Source of the DNA: Phoebastria nigripes
Lineage: Eukaryota > Chordata > Aves > Procellariiformes > Diomedeidae
Length of the DNA stretch: 64,000 bases
Assembly: GCA_035582835.1 (NCBI GenBank)
Contig: JAYKAV010002923.1
Coordinates: 118,878 to 182,877 of the forward strand
Direction of reading: 5' to 3'
Position numbers and translations under genes: made by a program. Below are positions 24,480 through 38,983 of the stretch, piece after piece. Below the pieces are notes generated by a model, which saw only the letters and a list, made by a program, of their open reading frames with translations, did no database searches and was not told the DNA's origin. Each line of letters opens with the position of its first letter. The stretch's first letter is position 1.

Positions 24480-27400
24480 TTCTGAAAATAATTGCAGGCA
24501 ATGGATTCCTCCCCCTTTTTTCCTCCTGTTATTTTCTTAACTGAAAGAGATGCTAATATAAAATTGGTATCTGAGGGTATCTCCTGCTACAGGATAACAT
24601 TTGAGTAATGGATGGGTTTGGAAAATAGTACTACTAAATTGCTGTTGACTAATGAATATGAATAATGCTTGATACATATTGAAATTCTGTTCCTTTTACA
24701 AGAGCTCTCCACATTTTTAGCAAGAAAAGCATTTCAAGATCTTCAACACATTAATTTGGAATTAATTATTAAGATCTTTTATTTGTCTTTCTTGTGGCAA
24801 TATGCCATAAGCAACTAATAAAGTTTTTCTATATAAACTGCAATAAATCTTATAGAAATTACTACTGTCTTTACAAGCACATGCAAATCATTTCTCCTTA
24901 TTTTAGACAACTTGGTTGATACAGATTTGCTTGTCCATAGAATCACAGTTACTGTCCCAATCATGATACATCTGGCAATGCAACTCAACTAAAGCAAAAC
25001 AAATACATAAAACCTAAATTAAATTGGAGATTATGATCATGTTGTCTTCTCTGCATCCCCTTAGCATGGGACAAATAGATCCAGATGCTGCATGCCAAAC
25101 AACCAGCATGTAAACCATGATTAATATATGATTAAAGTCATCCTTTGAGACCAAAAGCTTGAATATATATGGTAATTCTAGCTGCAATTTTTCTAGGTAG
25201 TTTAGAACCACACTAAAAATACATTTCAGATTTGCCTTTGATCTATAGAGCTTATGCTTATAAAATTATAGGCCATGCCAGAAGGAACTAGTTTGCCACC
25301 ATGTTGCAGAGTCCTAAACTTTGCAAATTATCCATTAAATCTTTGACATAAAACGTAAATGAGCCCGTAGCTAGCAAGCATTTGCTGTTTAACTAACCAT
25401 TAGGGTAGCATATCAGAAGTGCACTTCCTTGCATGGTATTTCTGTACTAGGACTGCAAACTCAAAAACAGAGGCCTAGGATAATTTCATCTCTCAGCAGG
25501 CAAATCCTTTATAACAAAAACATAAACATAAACGTAATTTTTTCTTGTGTTCTCAATTAAGTGAAGGGTTTCATATTAAAGCAGCATTTTGTTTGGTTTG
25601 GTTCGTTGTTTCTCTTTGAAATTTGTGGTTATTTTTGTTAAAAACTGGGACAGGAGATAACTTCACCTGTCTTTAAGTGTCTACAATGTGGTACTCGCAT
25701 CTGAGCTACCTGTTAAGTTCCCCAATATAGCCTATAGAGATTTGTCTCTGTAGTTAATATAGTCTACGGGATTGAGGGTGCAATCTGCCTGGCCAAATGT
25801 AATGCATGTTTCAGGGTGAGAGACAAGTAAATAGTCAACACCGGCATTAGAGTAGTCAAATCCTACTCTAGATTTCTTCAGGCTGAATCCTGTACTGCAA
25901 ACAGACTTAATGCTTAGTTTTGCTCTGCAAAGGTGCCATTGATTGACTTTGTCATCCCATTACTCATCTAAGAAGTGAAAGAAATAAGAGCTGGCTTATA
26001 AAATGAATGGGCAAGTGGCCATTCTGCTGCAAAGGTAAAAGGTTCTTCTAGCTCTTGTGGCTGGTGTATGAACATTCGTTGTGTAACTATGCATATGGAC
26101 AGCATACCTTAAGACTCCTGATGCTGAAAAGTAGCTGTCTTTTAATTGTGTCCATGTGGGGAAGAGGGGACTAGTCCTCTATTATCATAGCCACTGTGCT
26201 ACATGNATGCCTTCATAAATCTACCTTAGCTCCATATTAAAAAAACCCCAAGCCTGTGTTATCCTGCTGTAGACCTACTGCTCCAAATGCATGTCTGTTG
26301 TGCAATGACATTCCTATAACGTTTAGGATTTTTTTTCCCAAATTCTATGCTAAATTTATTAATTACTAGTTTGCACCATGTATACTTGTGCCAACATTGA
26401 TTTCTGGCTTAAATATTTTCCTTATTGTTTACCTCTTTGATGTATTTATAGGCAATTAGCATGCATTCTGTTTCAGTATTTGGCTTGTTAGCCTAAACAA
26501 AATAGAGCTCTTCTGAACTGTCCTCAGAAACTATGCTTTCCATTTCCATAGTCATCATGGTACCCTTTATTTGCACCTGTTCCATGGTAGCTCATATTTC
26601 ATACATGATCAGAATCTTAAACTGTCCCTCAGAGGTGATCTAAGTTCTTCACCTCTGCTGGGAATATTTTTATTAATGCATCTTAGGTTACATTTGCTAT
26701 GTTATGGTAAGCTTGTAGGCACCAGTGTATATTTAGCTCCTTTTCCATATCAGTTGTTTTGCAGAAGCAGCAATGATGATAGGAATTTTTGCCTCTAAAG
26801 AGTAATAGTCTGAACACCTTCTGTTCAGAACCTTCAGTATCTCTGAGAAGGACCGAGGAAATATGGCCCTAAATGAAAAAGTCACATCTTCCTTGCTCAC
26901 ACTTGTTTTAAAGAATTGAAACACAAACACTAACATAGACATGACTACCCGTGACCAAATTNCAGAAGGAATTGCAAAGAAGAGAGGTAAAAGGTAACCT
27001 GCGGTAAGCTCAGACATTAAGCAGGAGTATAGAGATGCCACCTAAGATTCGGACACAGTTTCCAAAAAGACTCAGGTCTCTTTCTGCTGGCCAGTAAAGA
27101 GACGGTTTTTCAGTTCTAGTTGGTAAAAAAGAAGAGTCTGCCCACAGGGATAAGTTGTGAGTGATAAGTTATGAGTTTGTGATAAATTACGAAGACCCAT
27201 TTTCCCTGCTGTTTGTGGGCATAGGTAAAAGTTACATTTTAGTCTGGATCTTTGGTTGCATAAGTCAGCATTTTCAAAAGTCCCTAGAGATGTGAAATCG
27301 TGGTCTAAGGTTTGAAAGGGTCCTGAATTTCAAAATGCAGGGAAGCAGTGATACCAAATCTTTCTGCCAGAATCTGTCAAGGCCTCTTGCAGAAGAACTG

Positions 27401-30400
27401 GAGGACTGTACTCACAGGTCCCAGGTGTGTTACTGATACGTAAGGTTGCCTCTTTCCCTGGGTGTGATGCTCATGTGACTGGCAGAGCATGACTGGTCAC
27501 ACAACGAACTCGAGCCATCTCCTATGTGTAAGACCTGTTTGTCATGCAGCTCCTCATGTGATAGAGATACCTGGATTTGCACCATCTGAAAGGCACAAAT
27601 TGATCACAGGATATATTTAGTAAAATGCAATGGGGAGAGGATTCTGGCATTTAGAAATATTAATATGGCCAACAGTCACCCCAGGTAAGGAGGGCTGCTG
27701 TGGGAAATGGACTATGAGTCTTATAAACAGGTCAGACAGGCCAATAGGAGACGTGGAATAAATATGGCTTACTGTATATATCAGTATAGAAAAACCCCTA
27801 AACTGAAGCACTCCAAATCATTAGTCACTTTAGAAAGTGACCCTGGGATCCAGAGTTTGACAATACATGGCCCTGGATCTTTGCAAAGCTGTGCAAATCC
27901 TTCATTTGGGGCAGAAGTGTCATAAAAGGACTAAGTCCTGTAAAATGATCATAATTTCATTAACATTTCTAATGTTCTTCTTCACCATTTGAATCCCTGT
28001 CACGATGACTAAAATCTTTACAGAAAATCAAAACCTGTTCACTATCTTTCAAGTTAATAATGAACATTGGATAAAGAAGGATTTCCCAAAGTGGCATTTT
28101 AATTAATACACTTTGCACTATAACTACCTTCTGGGAATTCAGATATGCTTGCACAGGGGGACTTTAAAATTTAAATATTCCTAATAAGCATTTTCTTACA
28201 ATTAATGCTAATTGGGGACTACAGACAAGAATGATTACTCTCCTATTAAAATAATTCCTCAATTGAATTACTACAAGAGTGCCTTTTGTTCTTTTGTGGG
28301 TTATAGTCCCGATTTATATTCAGGATTGGAGTATTGTGATTTTGCTATCAATCTTCTTAGCAACCCAGGTTTTTTTCAGTACACTTCTATAGCTTTGTTT
28401 GCTGTGGGACTCCCAAATGAGACAGAACAAGACCAGAGGCCACGATGAAAATTGGCAAGCGGTGCTGGAGTGAACAGTTTTTGTTCTCTCCAAACATGAA
28501 TTGCTCAATTTATAAAGCTGAGTCTAAACTGGAAGTATTAGGGCAAATGTGATGTAATAATGCCCAAAACACAGATAAAAGAATAGTTTAATTTCTAGGA
28601 TGCTATGCTGTTAAATATATTTTCTCAAGCCAAGTAGCCAGTAACAGGAGGCGGCCAGGGACTGTGACTTTATTCAAGGCTGTAATCCTTCAGTTGGAAA
28701 GCAAACAACAAAAGAAAGACTATTTTTTCCTTTGGACACTCTACTGCTGGAGTAATGCCATACCTTCTTGATCAGTAAACCATCATTGTCACCAAAACCG
28801 GTTGTCCTTCTCTGACGACTGTCGTTTCTCAGCTCTTCACTCCGACATCCTTCTCCTCATTGTTGTGCTGGCCCAGATGTTCATGTGCTCAGGTGGTTTG
28901 GGGACTTACCCAGCTCCAACATCCCCCTGTCTGATCTATGTGTCCTTCTGGCTATGTGAACAGCTGTGCCAGCACAGAGAAGGACGACTGCATCGAAATC
29001 AGAATGGGTAGCCAGAGTCTTTGGGGAAGACAGAATGTACACTTCCATTGGTAGATTGTGTTGGTTTAAAGAGCAGATAAAATCGAGAGTCACTTCAGCT
29101 CAGCCTGTTGGACACAACGACAAAACATGGAGGTTTTTCTCCAGCAGTAAGCCTGAAGATTTGCAAAAAGACTGCAAGTTTCTAATCTCCCATCTCTGAT
29201 GTTAAATATCCTTCCTAATCTCTGATTTTGTTGTTTGGTTTTTTTAAATAGCCCATGCCCATTAAAATGCCTCGTCTTTTTCTGATCCAGAAGCACAAAA
29301 GCCCAGCGCTTAAAATACAGCCCTGTGTGTAGGATTGGGTTGTGCTGTCTCTAAGGTGCTGTATGAAACCTTAATGGNTCCATTATACAAGTCTCACAGG
29401 AACGAATTTTTTTTATTATTTAAATGAGCTCAAATCCTTTCATGGTTTTGTAGCAGCCATTTCAAAAATAGAAAATGAGGANAGCAGGCATTCCTGTTTG
29501 TTGCTTTTCAGTCTGGCTGAAATATGAACTAGTGCATGCTACCCTTTCTTCTTCCTTGTGTTTTCAAGAAACCCTGATATTTTGCTCCCCTGGATAGATG
29601 AGTATTTAGAGACTGGACCGAAATAACAGCTGTGGAAAATGCTAAACTGTTAGAACAGTAGGAACTTCCAGAGAAGTTCGTTTCCCAAATTGTTTGTGCT
29701 TCTGCCAGACGTGTTCTCCCATCAGCCTTTTTCCACTCCTCAAAGTACCCCATACTGCCCAGAGCAGAGGGGAGAAACCAGAGCTCCAGAAGAGAGCAAG
29801 ACCAAATCCTTCTTGTTCAGGGTATGGTGTCAGTCTCCTCTAGTTAGGATAACAGCTGTCTTCTGCAAATTAAGGTACACTTGTGGTATCCGTAAAGCCA
29901 GTACTGAGAAGCTGAAGTTTCAGGATTGAAGAAACAGGAGGATTATTAAGTTCTTTGCTTACATATTCCTTACATTTTACATATTTGCTTACATTTTCTC
30001 TTTTAAAACAGGATTGCCTATGTATCACCCCCTCACTGCCCCAGCTGTACCTTTCTATCTGAAGAAACTTTACTTTGCAAGACCAATTCAGTAATTCCAA
30101 ATTTATGCATTGAGCATGAAATTCTGGTCTTTTATGACTCTGCATTTTTATGCTGAACTTTCAAATTACACAATACACACAGTTTTTCTATATAATCTGC
30201 TTCCAAGTCCTGATTAGAGACATAGTTAAAGTTTCACGTCATGTAGTAGCTCTGCTGCTTTCTTATTTCCATATATTGGCATTTGCAACCTATATAACAG
30301 TCTTCAAATGTTGGGGTGTTAGTTTTCACAGTTNTACTAGCGGGGTAGTTCTTAAAAATGAGTGGGAAAATCAGAGTACAGAATACGTAAGCCAAACAGA

Positions 30401-33400
30401 TTGACTTTTAGTAAATCCCCTACACCGTTTGTGTTTTATTTCCAACACACTTTCACTCTTCAGCTTGTTGATTTAGGACATGATCTTGTTTTCTAAGGGA
30501 CAGCACAAACCAGAGCTGAGAGATTACTGAGAAACAAAGCAATGCTACAAAGCTGATTTTGCAAAGCCGTTTTATATGAGGGAGTTCCACAAAGCACTTT
30601 GTGTGTTTCTCTTCCCTAAGTGCTTGCTTAGAAGACAGACTTTGCTGGGTAGGTATGTAAAAATTGGTTGCATCTATGTATTGTACAAACAAATTGACCA
30701 CACAGCTGGTGAAATATTCTACTCTTCTGGAATTCTCCAAATGCTTTGCATGGCAATTAAAATTAAAATTATACATAGGTACCATGGACCTGTGGATGGG
30801 ATGAGGTGGTTTCACCCTTTTAGGATTTTTTCTTTAATTGAGAAATTAAAATGGCATTACAATTGAATCTATATTTATAATAACTTGTAATTTTATAGTG
30901 TTTTTCTTCACTATGCAGAGGAAAAGGTTATGTTAAATTGTAGTAAGAGTAGAATTTATTGACTGAACTTAGATTTTGTTTCAGAAAAAAATATTTTGAC
31001 ATACTGGTTTCCTTTTTTATTTACCACTTAAGATACTCAGCTTCTTGCCATTTTCTGTCCCAGAATGTGATCTTGTGATTCTTCTATTCTTAGACAAAAA
31101 CCTAGACAGATTATGCAGTGCATATCATCCCTTATCACCTTGCGATGTGTGACTGAATTTGCACATTTGCAGTTCTTCTCTTTGGGAATATGTAGTCATG
31201 GATATGGTGGTAAAAATCCTCTTAAAACAAAGCATTTTTTACATAGTACAGTGCATATTTTACATAGCAAAGAAGGAAAACGTTAAAGTTTCATCTAGTT
31301 TTAGATGAAAATTTAGTTTCATCTAATCCAAGTGTCATTAAATTGGATGTGCTTTCCTTAAGTTAAACAAAAAGAGCACAATCAATGAATTCTCCAGGCC
31401 TGTTCTAGTTGTAGCTGATGCCCCAGAGATTGTCTCTTAGTACTTTTCCTTCCGAAGCCACAACCTCACTCCATATGTGTCTTTGCCCTTTCTCCCTCTA
31501 TCTCCTCTTACCACCAGCAATGCACAGCCATGGTGAGAGTTCCCTCTGTCTCATAATGATTTGTGATTTTTTTTTCCAAATGCCAGATATCTGCATGCCA
31601 CATGTTGTTTTCTAGTATTAAGAAATATCAGTGATTACATCTACTTATGGTGCGGGGTAAAAATTGGCTCTTCAGCCTCTCTAACACCCAACTCAACAGG
31701 CTACTGCAATAAATGACTTCTTAGGTATAGATCAGTATACTGAACATTATCAACAAACTGAAGGTTATTATGGTAAATGTGGTGGCTCTCAGTCTGAGCA
31801 ACTCTGAGATGGCTTTCTCTTTACAAGTTGGCTTTGCTGTGTAGTTAGATGTTTGGATAAAAAATTAATTTCAGCATATGATACAACTTCACTGATACTT
31901 CCAGATTCATATGAATACTTATGGAAGAGTCTTGACACATTTGGCACAGACTGGATTGTAAAACATTATTCATGGTGATGAATAGTTGCTCGTGAGTGAC
32001 TTTAATAATTACTGTAAGTTCTAATATAAAGAACTCATACAATGTTGCATTTTATTTTTTAACTTGGAGTTACCATCTGGAGTGAAGTTTTCTTTTCCGC
32101 GTCTTTATAAAAAGTCACCAAATATACATGGGCTCCAACAAGAAACACAGAAATATTAGTCAATGCTTTCGCTTTGAGCAATGGGCCCATCATACTGGTG
32201 GCATCATACTGAACTAATTCAACAACTGGGCTGTGGCACTTCCATTTTTAATCATAGAAATCAGAAATAGAGGGGACACATGCTAGCTCAGAATAATTCT
32301 CACAATATATTCTTAAATACTTTGTGTTATGTGATGAAACTGTAGAATTTAGAAGTGCAAAAAACTTTGATTATTTGATTCACTGGAGAGTATTCGATTA
32401 GACATAGCTTAATGTTTCAATCTCTTCTTTGGTTAACTGTGAAATTTCATATTGATTTAAAAGATTTACATACATTGGTCTCAAAATTGAAATTGAGTGA
32501 AGGTTTCTGTTTTTATCCAATAGTATGAGACACACTTTGAACCCAGAGCCTGAATTAAGTTGATCTTTGCTCTAAGATACTCAATCTAAAAAAACCTATT
32601 TGGATATAGAAGCTATTAATTATGGAAATAATGGCCAGCAACTAAGGAAATCTTTTGATCTCGAACTGCTACTGATGCTGGCAGTGTAAGACATGGACAG
32701 GGGAAGTGAAATCACACAAAAAATCACAAGCAGAATGAAGAGTTGAAATTATGTCCCCTGACTCTTGCTCGCAATCATATAAATACTAAATACTTGCAAA
32801 ATAAAAAATTAAATATGTGAGTTTGGCTTTCATTTAATACTGGGTACCAAAGGAGATTTTGAGAAGACAGTATTCCACATTGATTACAACACTCTTTATG
32901 ATTGCAGTATGGTGGGNTTTTTTTTGTTTTCCTTATGTTATTCTTGAGGAGTTTGTTGATTTTAAATGGGATTCAATTTTATTTTCTCAACAGATAATAT
33001 ATAAAATAAGGTTAAGGTAAAATGGGCAGGGCAAAATTCCTCAAAAAATATTTTTTATTTTGTGTGTGTGTACATCCACATCTATTATGTGCCTCTTCTT
33101 AGTCTTTAACCCATGAACATATTTTAAGTGCTCTGTTTAGTAGATTTTTATGTCTATTTGGGAAGCCCATTTAGATCTTAAATGTATCAGATGGTGCCAA
33201 GTATTGTCAATTAAAATGCAAAGGAATTACTCAGAGGTCAACCGTAGGCAGTAATGAGAGAAAAAAAATGGGTGTTTTGCTGGCAGGCACTGCTGGTTTT
33301 CCCCCTCCTTATTGATTCCTTCCTTTGATTTTTCTTTAAATACTTTTGGAGAACTGATTCTTTGAAAGGTCTGGTTAAAACTGAAGAGCAGAAACAAGGC

Positions 33401-34479
33401 AATCAAACTGAGCTTCAAGCCCAAATTTGCATTTTTTAATATGATTTTTGTGTGCATCTGACTGCCACTAAGCCAGCACAAATCTTTTACAGCTCTAGGA
33501 TACTGACTTGTTACAGCTCCTGAAAAGTTCACAGTACAATATTCTTTTTCCTGCAGCTCCAGCTGCCTCCTCTGGTTGGAGGGACCACTTCATCCATTTT
33601 CCACCAGAATGAAATTCGTCCTTTTCATGGACCTATATTCATTAGCAATAGAACAGAAAGACATTGCTCAGCAATGTCTTGCAACCGGCGGTTCAGGTAG
33701 AAACCCCACTGAATTCTATTACTCCTTTGAATACCTTAAAATCAGTCTCTTGTGTTGGCTTGACTTTCTCTGAATCTTTCAGATTGTGCTATTTCATATG
33801 TCCTTTGTTCAAATTTTCAACCTTTGTCTCCAAAGCTTTGCTTACAAGAAGAATTCCTCCTGCCACCTCAGTTTCTGTTCCTGGTTATCACTTCCCACTA
33901 GTTATTATTCCCTGTGCTGATTTCTGTATTGTAAGCAGAACCAAATGAGGCCAGCTTCTCATCTGCATCTCTGATCTGGCTTGGATGACTATGTCTGTAT
34001 TATCCCTTGTACACAATTTATACACCATAAACAAAATTTGGGAGAGCAGAGTCAGTAGAGACTTGACTACTTGTACCTGCTTTTTCCTGCAAACTAACTT
34101 AAGCTAAAGCTGCATACAAATGTGATCTGACCTTGTAAAAGGAGATTCTTGGGCACCTCAAAGTACCCCAAGTTCTTACATCTGTCCAGTGTCAGACGTA
34201 AAATCACCGTATGCAGTTGGGATAGATGGAGGCTGTTCAGCCAGGCTTTGGGAGCTAGGGCAATTTGCACTTAAGATGAATATGTGACTAAATGCAGCAT
34301 ATGCAGACAAATGCAGAGTTTTGCTTAGGGCATCGTGGCTGAGTCACTGTAAAGCAAGCCCCATTTGTGTCTTACAAGTAAGCACTCTGCGTACCTGCTG
34401 AATTTAGCCTTTAGCCCATATTTAAACATAGACATACCCTCTCTACTGACCAGACCTACAACATCAAGTTACCTCAAGG
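24480..34479. other. Intergenic unique DNA, no gene recognised
   Basis: 10 kb of AT-rich sequence upstream of ZC2HC1A. I find no exon with family similarity, no CR1 and no LTR. Small features are a 14-bp tandem duplication at 27149-27176 and a 9-bp-stem hairpin at 31289-31310. Open frames here stay below about 120 codons and lack domain signatures. Confidence 0.5.
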
Positions 34480-35094
34480 CTTGGTGCATTTGCCCTTGTG
34501 GCAAAGAAGGTGAATGGTGTCCGGGGCTGCACTAGACAAAGCATTGCCAGCAGGTCAAGGGAGGTGATCCTGCCACTCTACTCAGCACTGGTGAGGCCGC
34601 ATCTGGAGTGCTGTGTCCAGTTTTGGGCTCCCCAGTACAAGAGAGACATGGACATACTGAACATACTGAGACATGAAGGGACTGGAGCACCTCTCCTGTG
34701 AGGAAAGGCTGAGAGAGCTGGGATTGTTCAGCCCGGAGAAGAGAAGGCTCAGGGGGATCTCAATGTGTAGAAATAGCTGAAGGGAGAGTGCAAAGAGGAC
34801 AGAGCCAGGCTCTTCTCAGTGGTGCCCAGTGACAGGACCAGAGGCAATGGGCACACACTGGAACACAGGAGGTTCCCTCTGAACATCAGGAAACACTTTT
34901 TCACTGTGAGGGTGACCGAGCACTGGCACAGGTTGCCCAGGGAGGTTGTGGAGTCTCCATCCTTGGAGATACTCAAAAGCCGCCTGGACATGGTCCTGGG
35001 CAACTGGCTGTAGGTGGCCCTGCTTGAGCAGGGGGGTTGGACCAGATGAGCTCGAGAGGTTGCTTCCTTCCTCAACCATTCTGTGATTCTGTAA
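34480..35094 (+). mobile_element. CR1 LINE 3' fragment, older subfamily
   Basis: CR1 ORF2 C-terminal sequence ([23 protein letters not shown], then [16 protein letters not shown]) followed by a 3' UTR ending CTGTGATTCTGTAATTC. It is more diverged than the other copies, with a short internal deletion after MDILNI. Its 3' end abuts the 3' end of the next CR1 on the opposite strand. Confidence 0.92.
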
Positions 35095-35098
35095 TTCA

Positions 35099-35534
35099 TT
35101 CATAGAATCATAGAATCATAGAATCATTAAGGTTGGAAAAGACCTCTAAGATCATCGAGTCCAACCATCAACCCAACACCACAATGCCCACTAAACCATG
35201 TTCCTAAGCGCCTCATCTACACGTCTTTTAAGTACTTCCAGGGATGGTGACTCCACCACTTCCCTGGGCAGCCTGTTCCAATGTTTAACCACTCTTTCAG
35301 TAAAGAAGTTTTTCCTAATGTTCAGTCTAAACCTCCCCTGGCGCAACTTGAGGCCATTTCCTCTCATCCTATCGCTAGTTACTTGGGAGAAGAGACCGAC
35401 ACCCACCTCCCTACAACCTCCTTTCAGGTAGTTGTAGAGCGCGATAAGGTCTCCCCTAAGCCTCCTCTTCTCCAGACTAAACAGTCCCAGTTCCCTCAGC
35501 CGCTCCTCATAAGACTTGTTCTCCAAACAAGTTC
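35099..35534 (-). mobile_element. CR1 LINE 3' fragment
   Basis: Minus-strand CR1 3' end, beginning with repeated TCATAGAATC units (the terminal ATTCTATGA repeat reversed). It includes an open frame of 111 codons (35191-35526) ending in [19 protein letters not shown], and stops abruptly at a truncation point near 35534. It is the same subfamily as the elements at 1-184 and 38310-38983. Confidence 0.94.
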
Positions 35535-38309
35535 AGCACGGTTCCTGGCAGAGTCTGAACATCCTCTTGAACTAGTATTTCCATTGTAGTTAGCACTCCA
35601 ATGCATTATGGATGAGTAGATTTCTCTTAGGTCTTTCAGCTTCCCTACATTCAGACCCTAAACTTCTTGGACCTTGGGCCTTGGATTTGAACTACCATTT
35701 TAGCTCTTCCCAGTTCTGTGCTTCCCTATAAATCCTCCATAGAAATCTCAAGTGTCATTTCCATCAGCTGATGTGTTTAATCATCCATTCTCTTAATCAG
35801 TCGTCTTTTGTGTATTTTATCCTATAGTTGTGTATATGCCAGTTCAGTTAATATGCTTGATGCATAAACATCTGGTAATTGCTAACAACATGATTATTAT
35901 TTTTGCCATAAACAGAAACAAGAATTAGAAGCAAATGCTGCCACTGACATTCTTTGAGGTAATTGGTTTTTCTTGCCAATGATGTACAATTACTGTGTAG
36001 CTATTTTTGTATGTAACAGATTTCTCAGTTCTAGTAGAAGGGTTGATGTCCCTGTTTCATATCTATGGAGATATGGATCAGCATGCAGTATTCTACTTGA
36101 TACAGTAATTTACAGCAGCTCTGCATTCTTCCTATTTGCACTGTGAATTCAGACACCTGTACTTGCTATCAAAATAGCACATGCACATCCTGCAAGGCAA
36201 ATTCTCCCCTTTTTTGTTTGCTTAAGAGCACGTATTTCTTTCCAGGTCTCACCACAACGTTTGTGTTTGCAGCTCTAAAACTCCAGCCATTCCCAGTTTG
36301 AGGAAATGCCATTTTAATAGAAAACATTGTTTAGTTATGAAACATCCACATTTCTCCTACGGATCATTAAAACACTATGAAAACAGCAGAGAGGCTGAAT
36401 TTGTATGCTGCTGTGGTACAGATGACTGATGTCCTTATCCTGCTGTCAGTAATTCTTTGGGGAGTGATATTGACAGAAACAAGGCTTTCTACAGGTGTGG
36501 GAAACAATGCAAGAGGATCTGATTGTAGGACTTGGCAAGGAAACTATTTTGGCTTAATTTTCAGAAAGACAGATTCTTCCTTCTCCAGTACTCATTTTTA
36601 GCTACAGTTCTTTTAAATGACCAGTAGAGAGCATTTTTGTGAATGGAAGCACTTCCTGGTCCAGCTGGATGCTAAATAATAAAAGACTGAAAACTACTGT
36701 CCAACCATGAAGCAACACTAGATAACTCAATATGGGCATGCACTGTCATTGAATATCAGAACAATAAAACAAGCTTATTCTGCCTTTTTCTCAGAGCAAC
36801 TCCATAATTCCAGGAATATTAATAATAAGAGGGTATAGATTTTTCTCCATGCTTGAGAGTAGGTGAGAAATATCTAGTTTTATATGTTTTGATCATTCTG
36901 TTTATGGCTATTNATCTATCTGCTACAAGGCAGAAAAACAGACTGAGAAATCTTTTTTTCCATAAAGTTAGCTTTTTTTTTTAAATGGCATTGTGTTAGC
37001 TCTGTACAAAAGAACCAAGTGTGTTTATATACATATTGTGACTAATACAGAAATGCTGTGGAGTTTGGCAAATATATTTGTTAGAGGTGTTTTTTTTATT
37101 TCACTTTCTAAAGAGGTGAGTGAGAATATTGATCTATTATTTGGCTCTGCCTTTCATTTTGCAAGACATGATTTTGTTTTCTTTACTTACTAATAACTGA
37201 AAGAGTGGTTGTGGTTTTTAAAAGGTGCTGACCTCAGTGCTTGACTTTCTGGCTAAAGGAGGTTACACCCACATAATTGGTGTAGAAAAAATGTGACCCT
37301 TTGTTACTAGTAGATGCTAAAGCTCTATTTTGTCCTTTCATGTGTTCAGGATGTGCTTCCAAAACCATCAGCCTAAGATCTGACCTCACATTCTTACAGT
37401 TTCTTACATTATTCTTTCTTCTAATGCAAACCTCTCCTTCATTTCAAAGAGGATTTTGCCTGAAGTTGTGCAAAAATGCCCCTATGCTTTATTCAAAGAT
37501 GAATTCCTAAAGTTGTGAAGGTTCAGCTCAGTTAGGAAACCTTTAAGTAGGAGTAGAGAGTGAAACACAGTGATGTGGTCAAATGCCACTTCGAAAATAG
37601 TAATGCTGTTTACCTAACAACCCTCCTAAAATTCTAGGCAGGCCCTGATACAGTACTCCTTTTCCTTCTTATGCAAGCTATTATAATATTATATTAAACA
37701 ACATAGGCATTCACTCCAGAGCTTTTTAGTAACACATGAAGGGATTGCCACATAGTCTTCGGTTTCTACATTGTTTAATTAACCAGTAAGACTTAATTAC
37801 TTAGTAAGGTTTGCCATTCTCTATCAAAATCTCACTAATGGGTGCTGAAAAGCATATATCACCAACTGCAATTATCATGACTGTAATAATTTATGATAGC
37901 TTTTTCATTAGTTAGTCCTTCCAAATTTGTTAGGTCAGGACGTGAGAGGAGAACAGATCTCTCTCTGCGGTAGCCTCTTCCAAATGAAACCTTACAAAAG
38001 TGATAAGAGTAAAGCCTGTGCCGCCACAGTGACGGTGGAGTCCTCTGGTGTCTGAGAGCCTCTGCCCTGAGAGGATGTTCTCCCTGACTGGCAGTGCTAC
38101 CTCTGCTGTCTACTCCGGTCCCACAGTTGTTTTGGGTACAGAGCACTGGCTTACAGGAGTGGCTTTATAGGTGTTCTTTCCTTAGTGCAATACAGTAAAG
38201 CAAAGTGCTTGAAAACCTTGAAAAGAAATGTTTTTCTTAAAAAAGAAGAAGAAGAGACTGTCATGATCTGTGATTGCCTTAATAGGCATCCATGTGCTAT
38301 GTGACTACA
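35535..38309. other. Intergenic unique DNA
   Basis: AT-rich sequence between two CR1 copies. No gene, RNA or further repeat family is recognised. Confidence 0.5.
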
Positions 38310-38983
38310 TATCTGGTTGACAGCCGGCTGAATATGAGCCGGCAGTGTGCCCAGGTGGCCAAGAAGGCCAATGGTATCCTGGCCTGTATCAGAAATAGTG
38401 TGGCCAGCAGGAGTAGGGAAATGATTGTCCCCCTGTACTCGGCACTGGTGAGGCCCCACCTCGACTACTGTGTTCAGTTTTGGGCCCCTCACTACAAGAA
38501 GGACATTGAGGTGCTGGAGCGTGTCCAGAGGAGGGCAACGAAGCTGGTGAAGGGTCTGGAGAGCAAGTCTTCTGAGGAGCGGCTGAGGGAACTGGGACTG
38601 TTTAGTCTGGAGAAGAGGAGGCTCAGGGGAGACCTTATTGCTCTCTACAACTACCTGAAAGGAGGTTGCAGCGAGGTGGGTGTTGGTCTCTTCTGCCAAG
38701 CAACTAGCGATAGGACGAGAGGAAATGGCCTCAAGTTGCGCCAGGGGAGGTTTAGATTGGACATTAGGAAAAATTTCTTTACTGAAAGAGTGGTTAAGCA
38801 TTGGAACAGGCTGCCCAGGGAAGTGGTTGAGTCACCATCCCTGGAAGTATTTAAAAGACGTGTAGATGAGGCGCTTAGGGACATGGTTTAGTGGGCATGG
38901 TGGTGTTGGGTTGATGGTTGGACTTGATGATCTTAGAGGTCTTTTCCAACCTTAATGATTCTATGATTCTATGATTCTATGAT
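38310..38983 (+). mobile_element. CR1 LINE 3' fragment
   Basis: 5'-truncated CR1 starting within ORF2 ([17 protein letters not shown]) with an undisturbed open frame to the stop at about 38891. The 3' UTR ends in repeated ATTCTATG units. The frame 38292-38891 encodes the CR1 C-terminal region ([55 protein letters not shown]). It lacks the RT catalytic motifs and so is not active. Confidence 0.95.
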
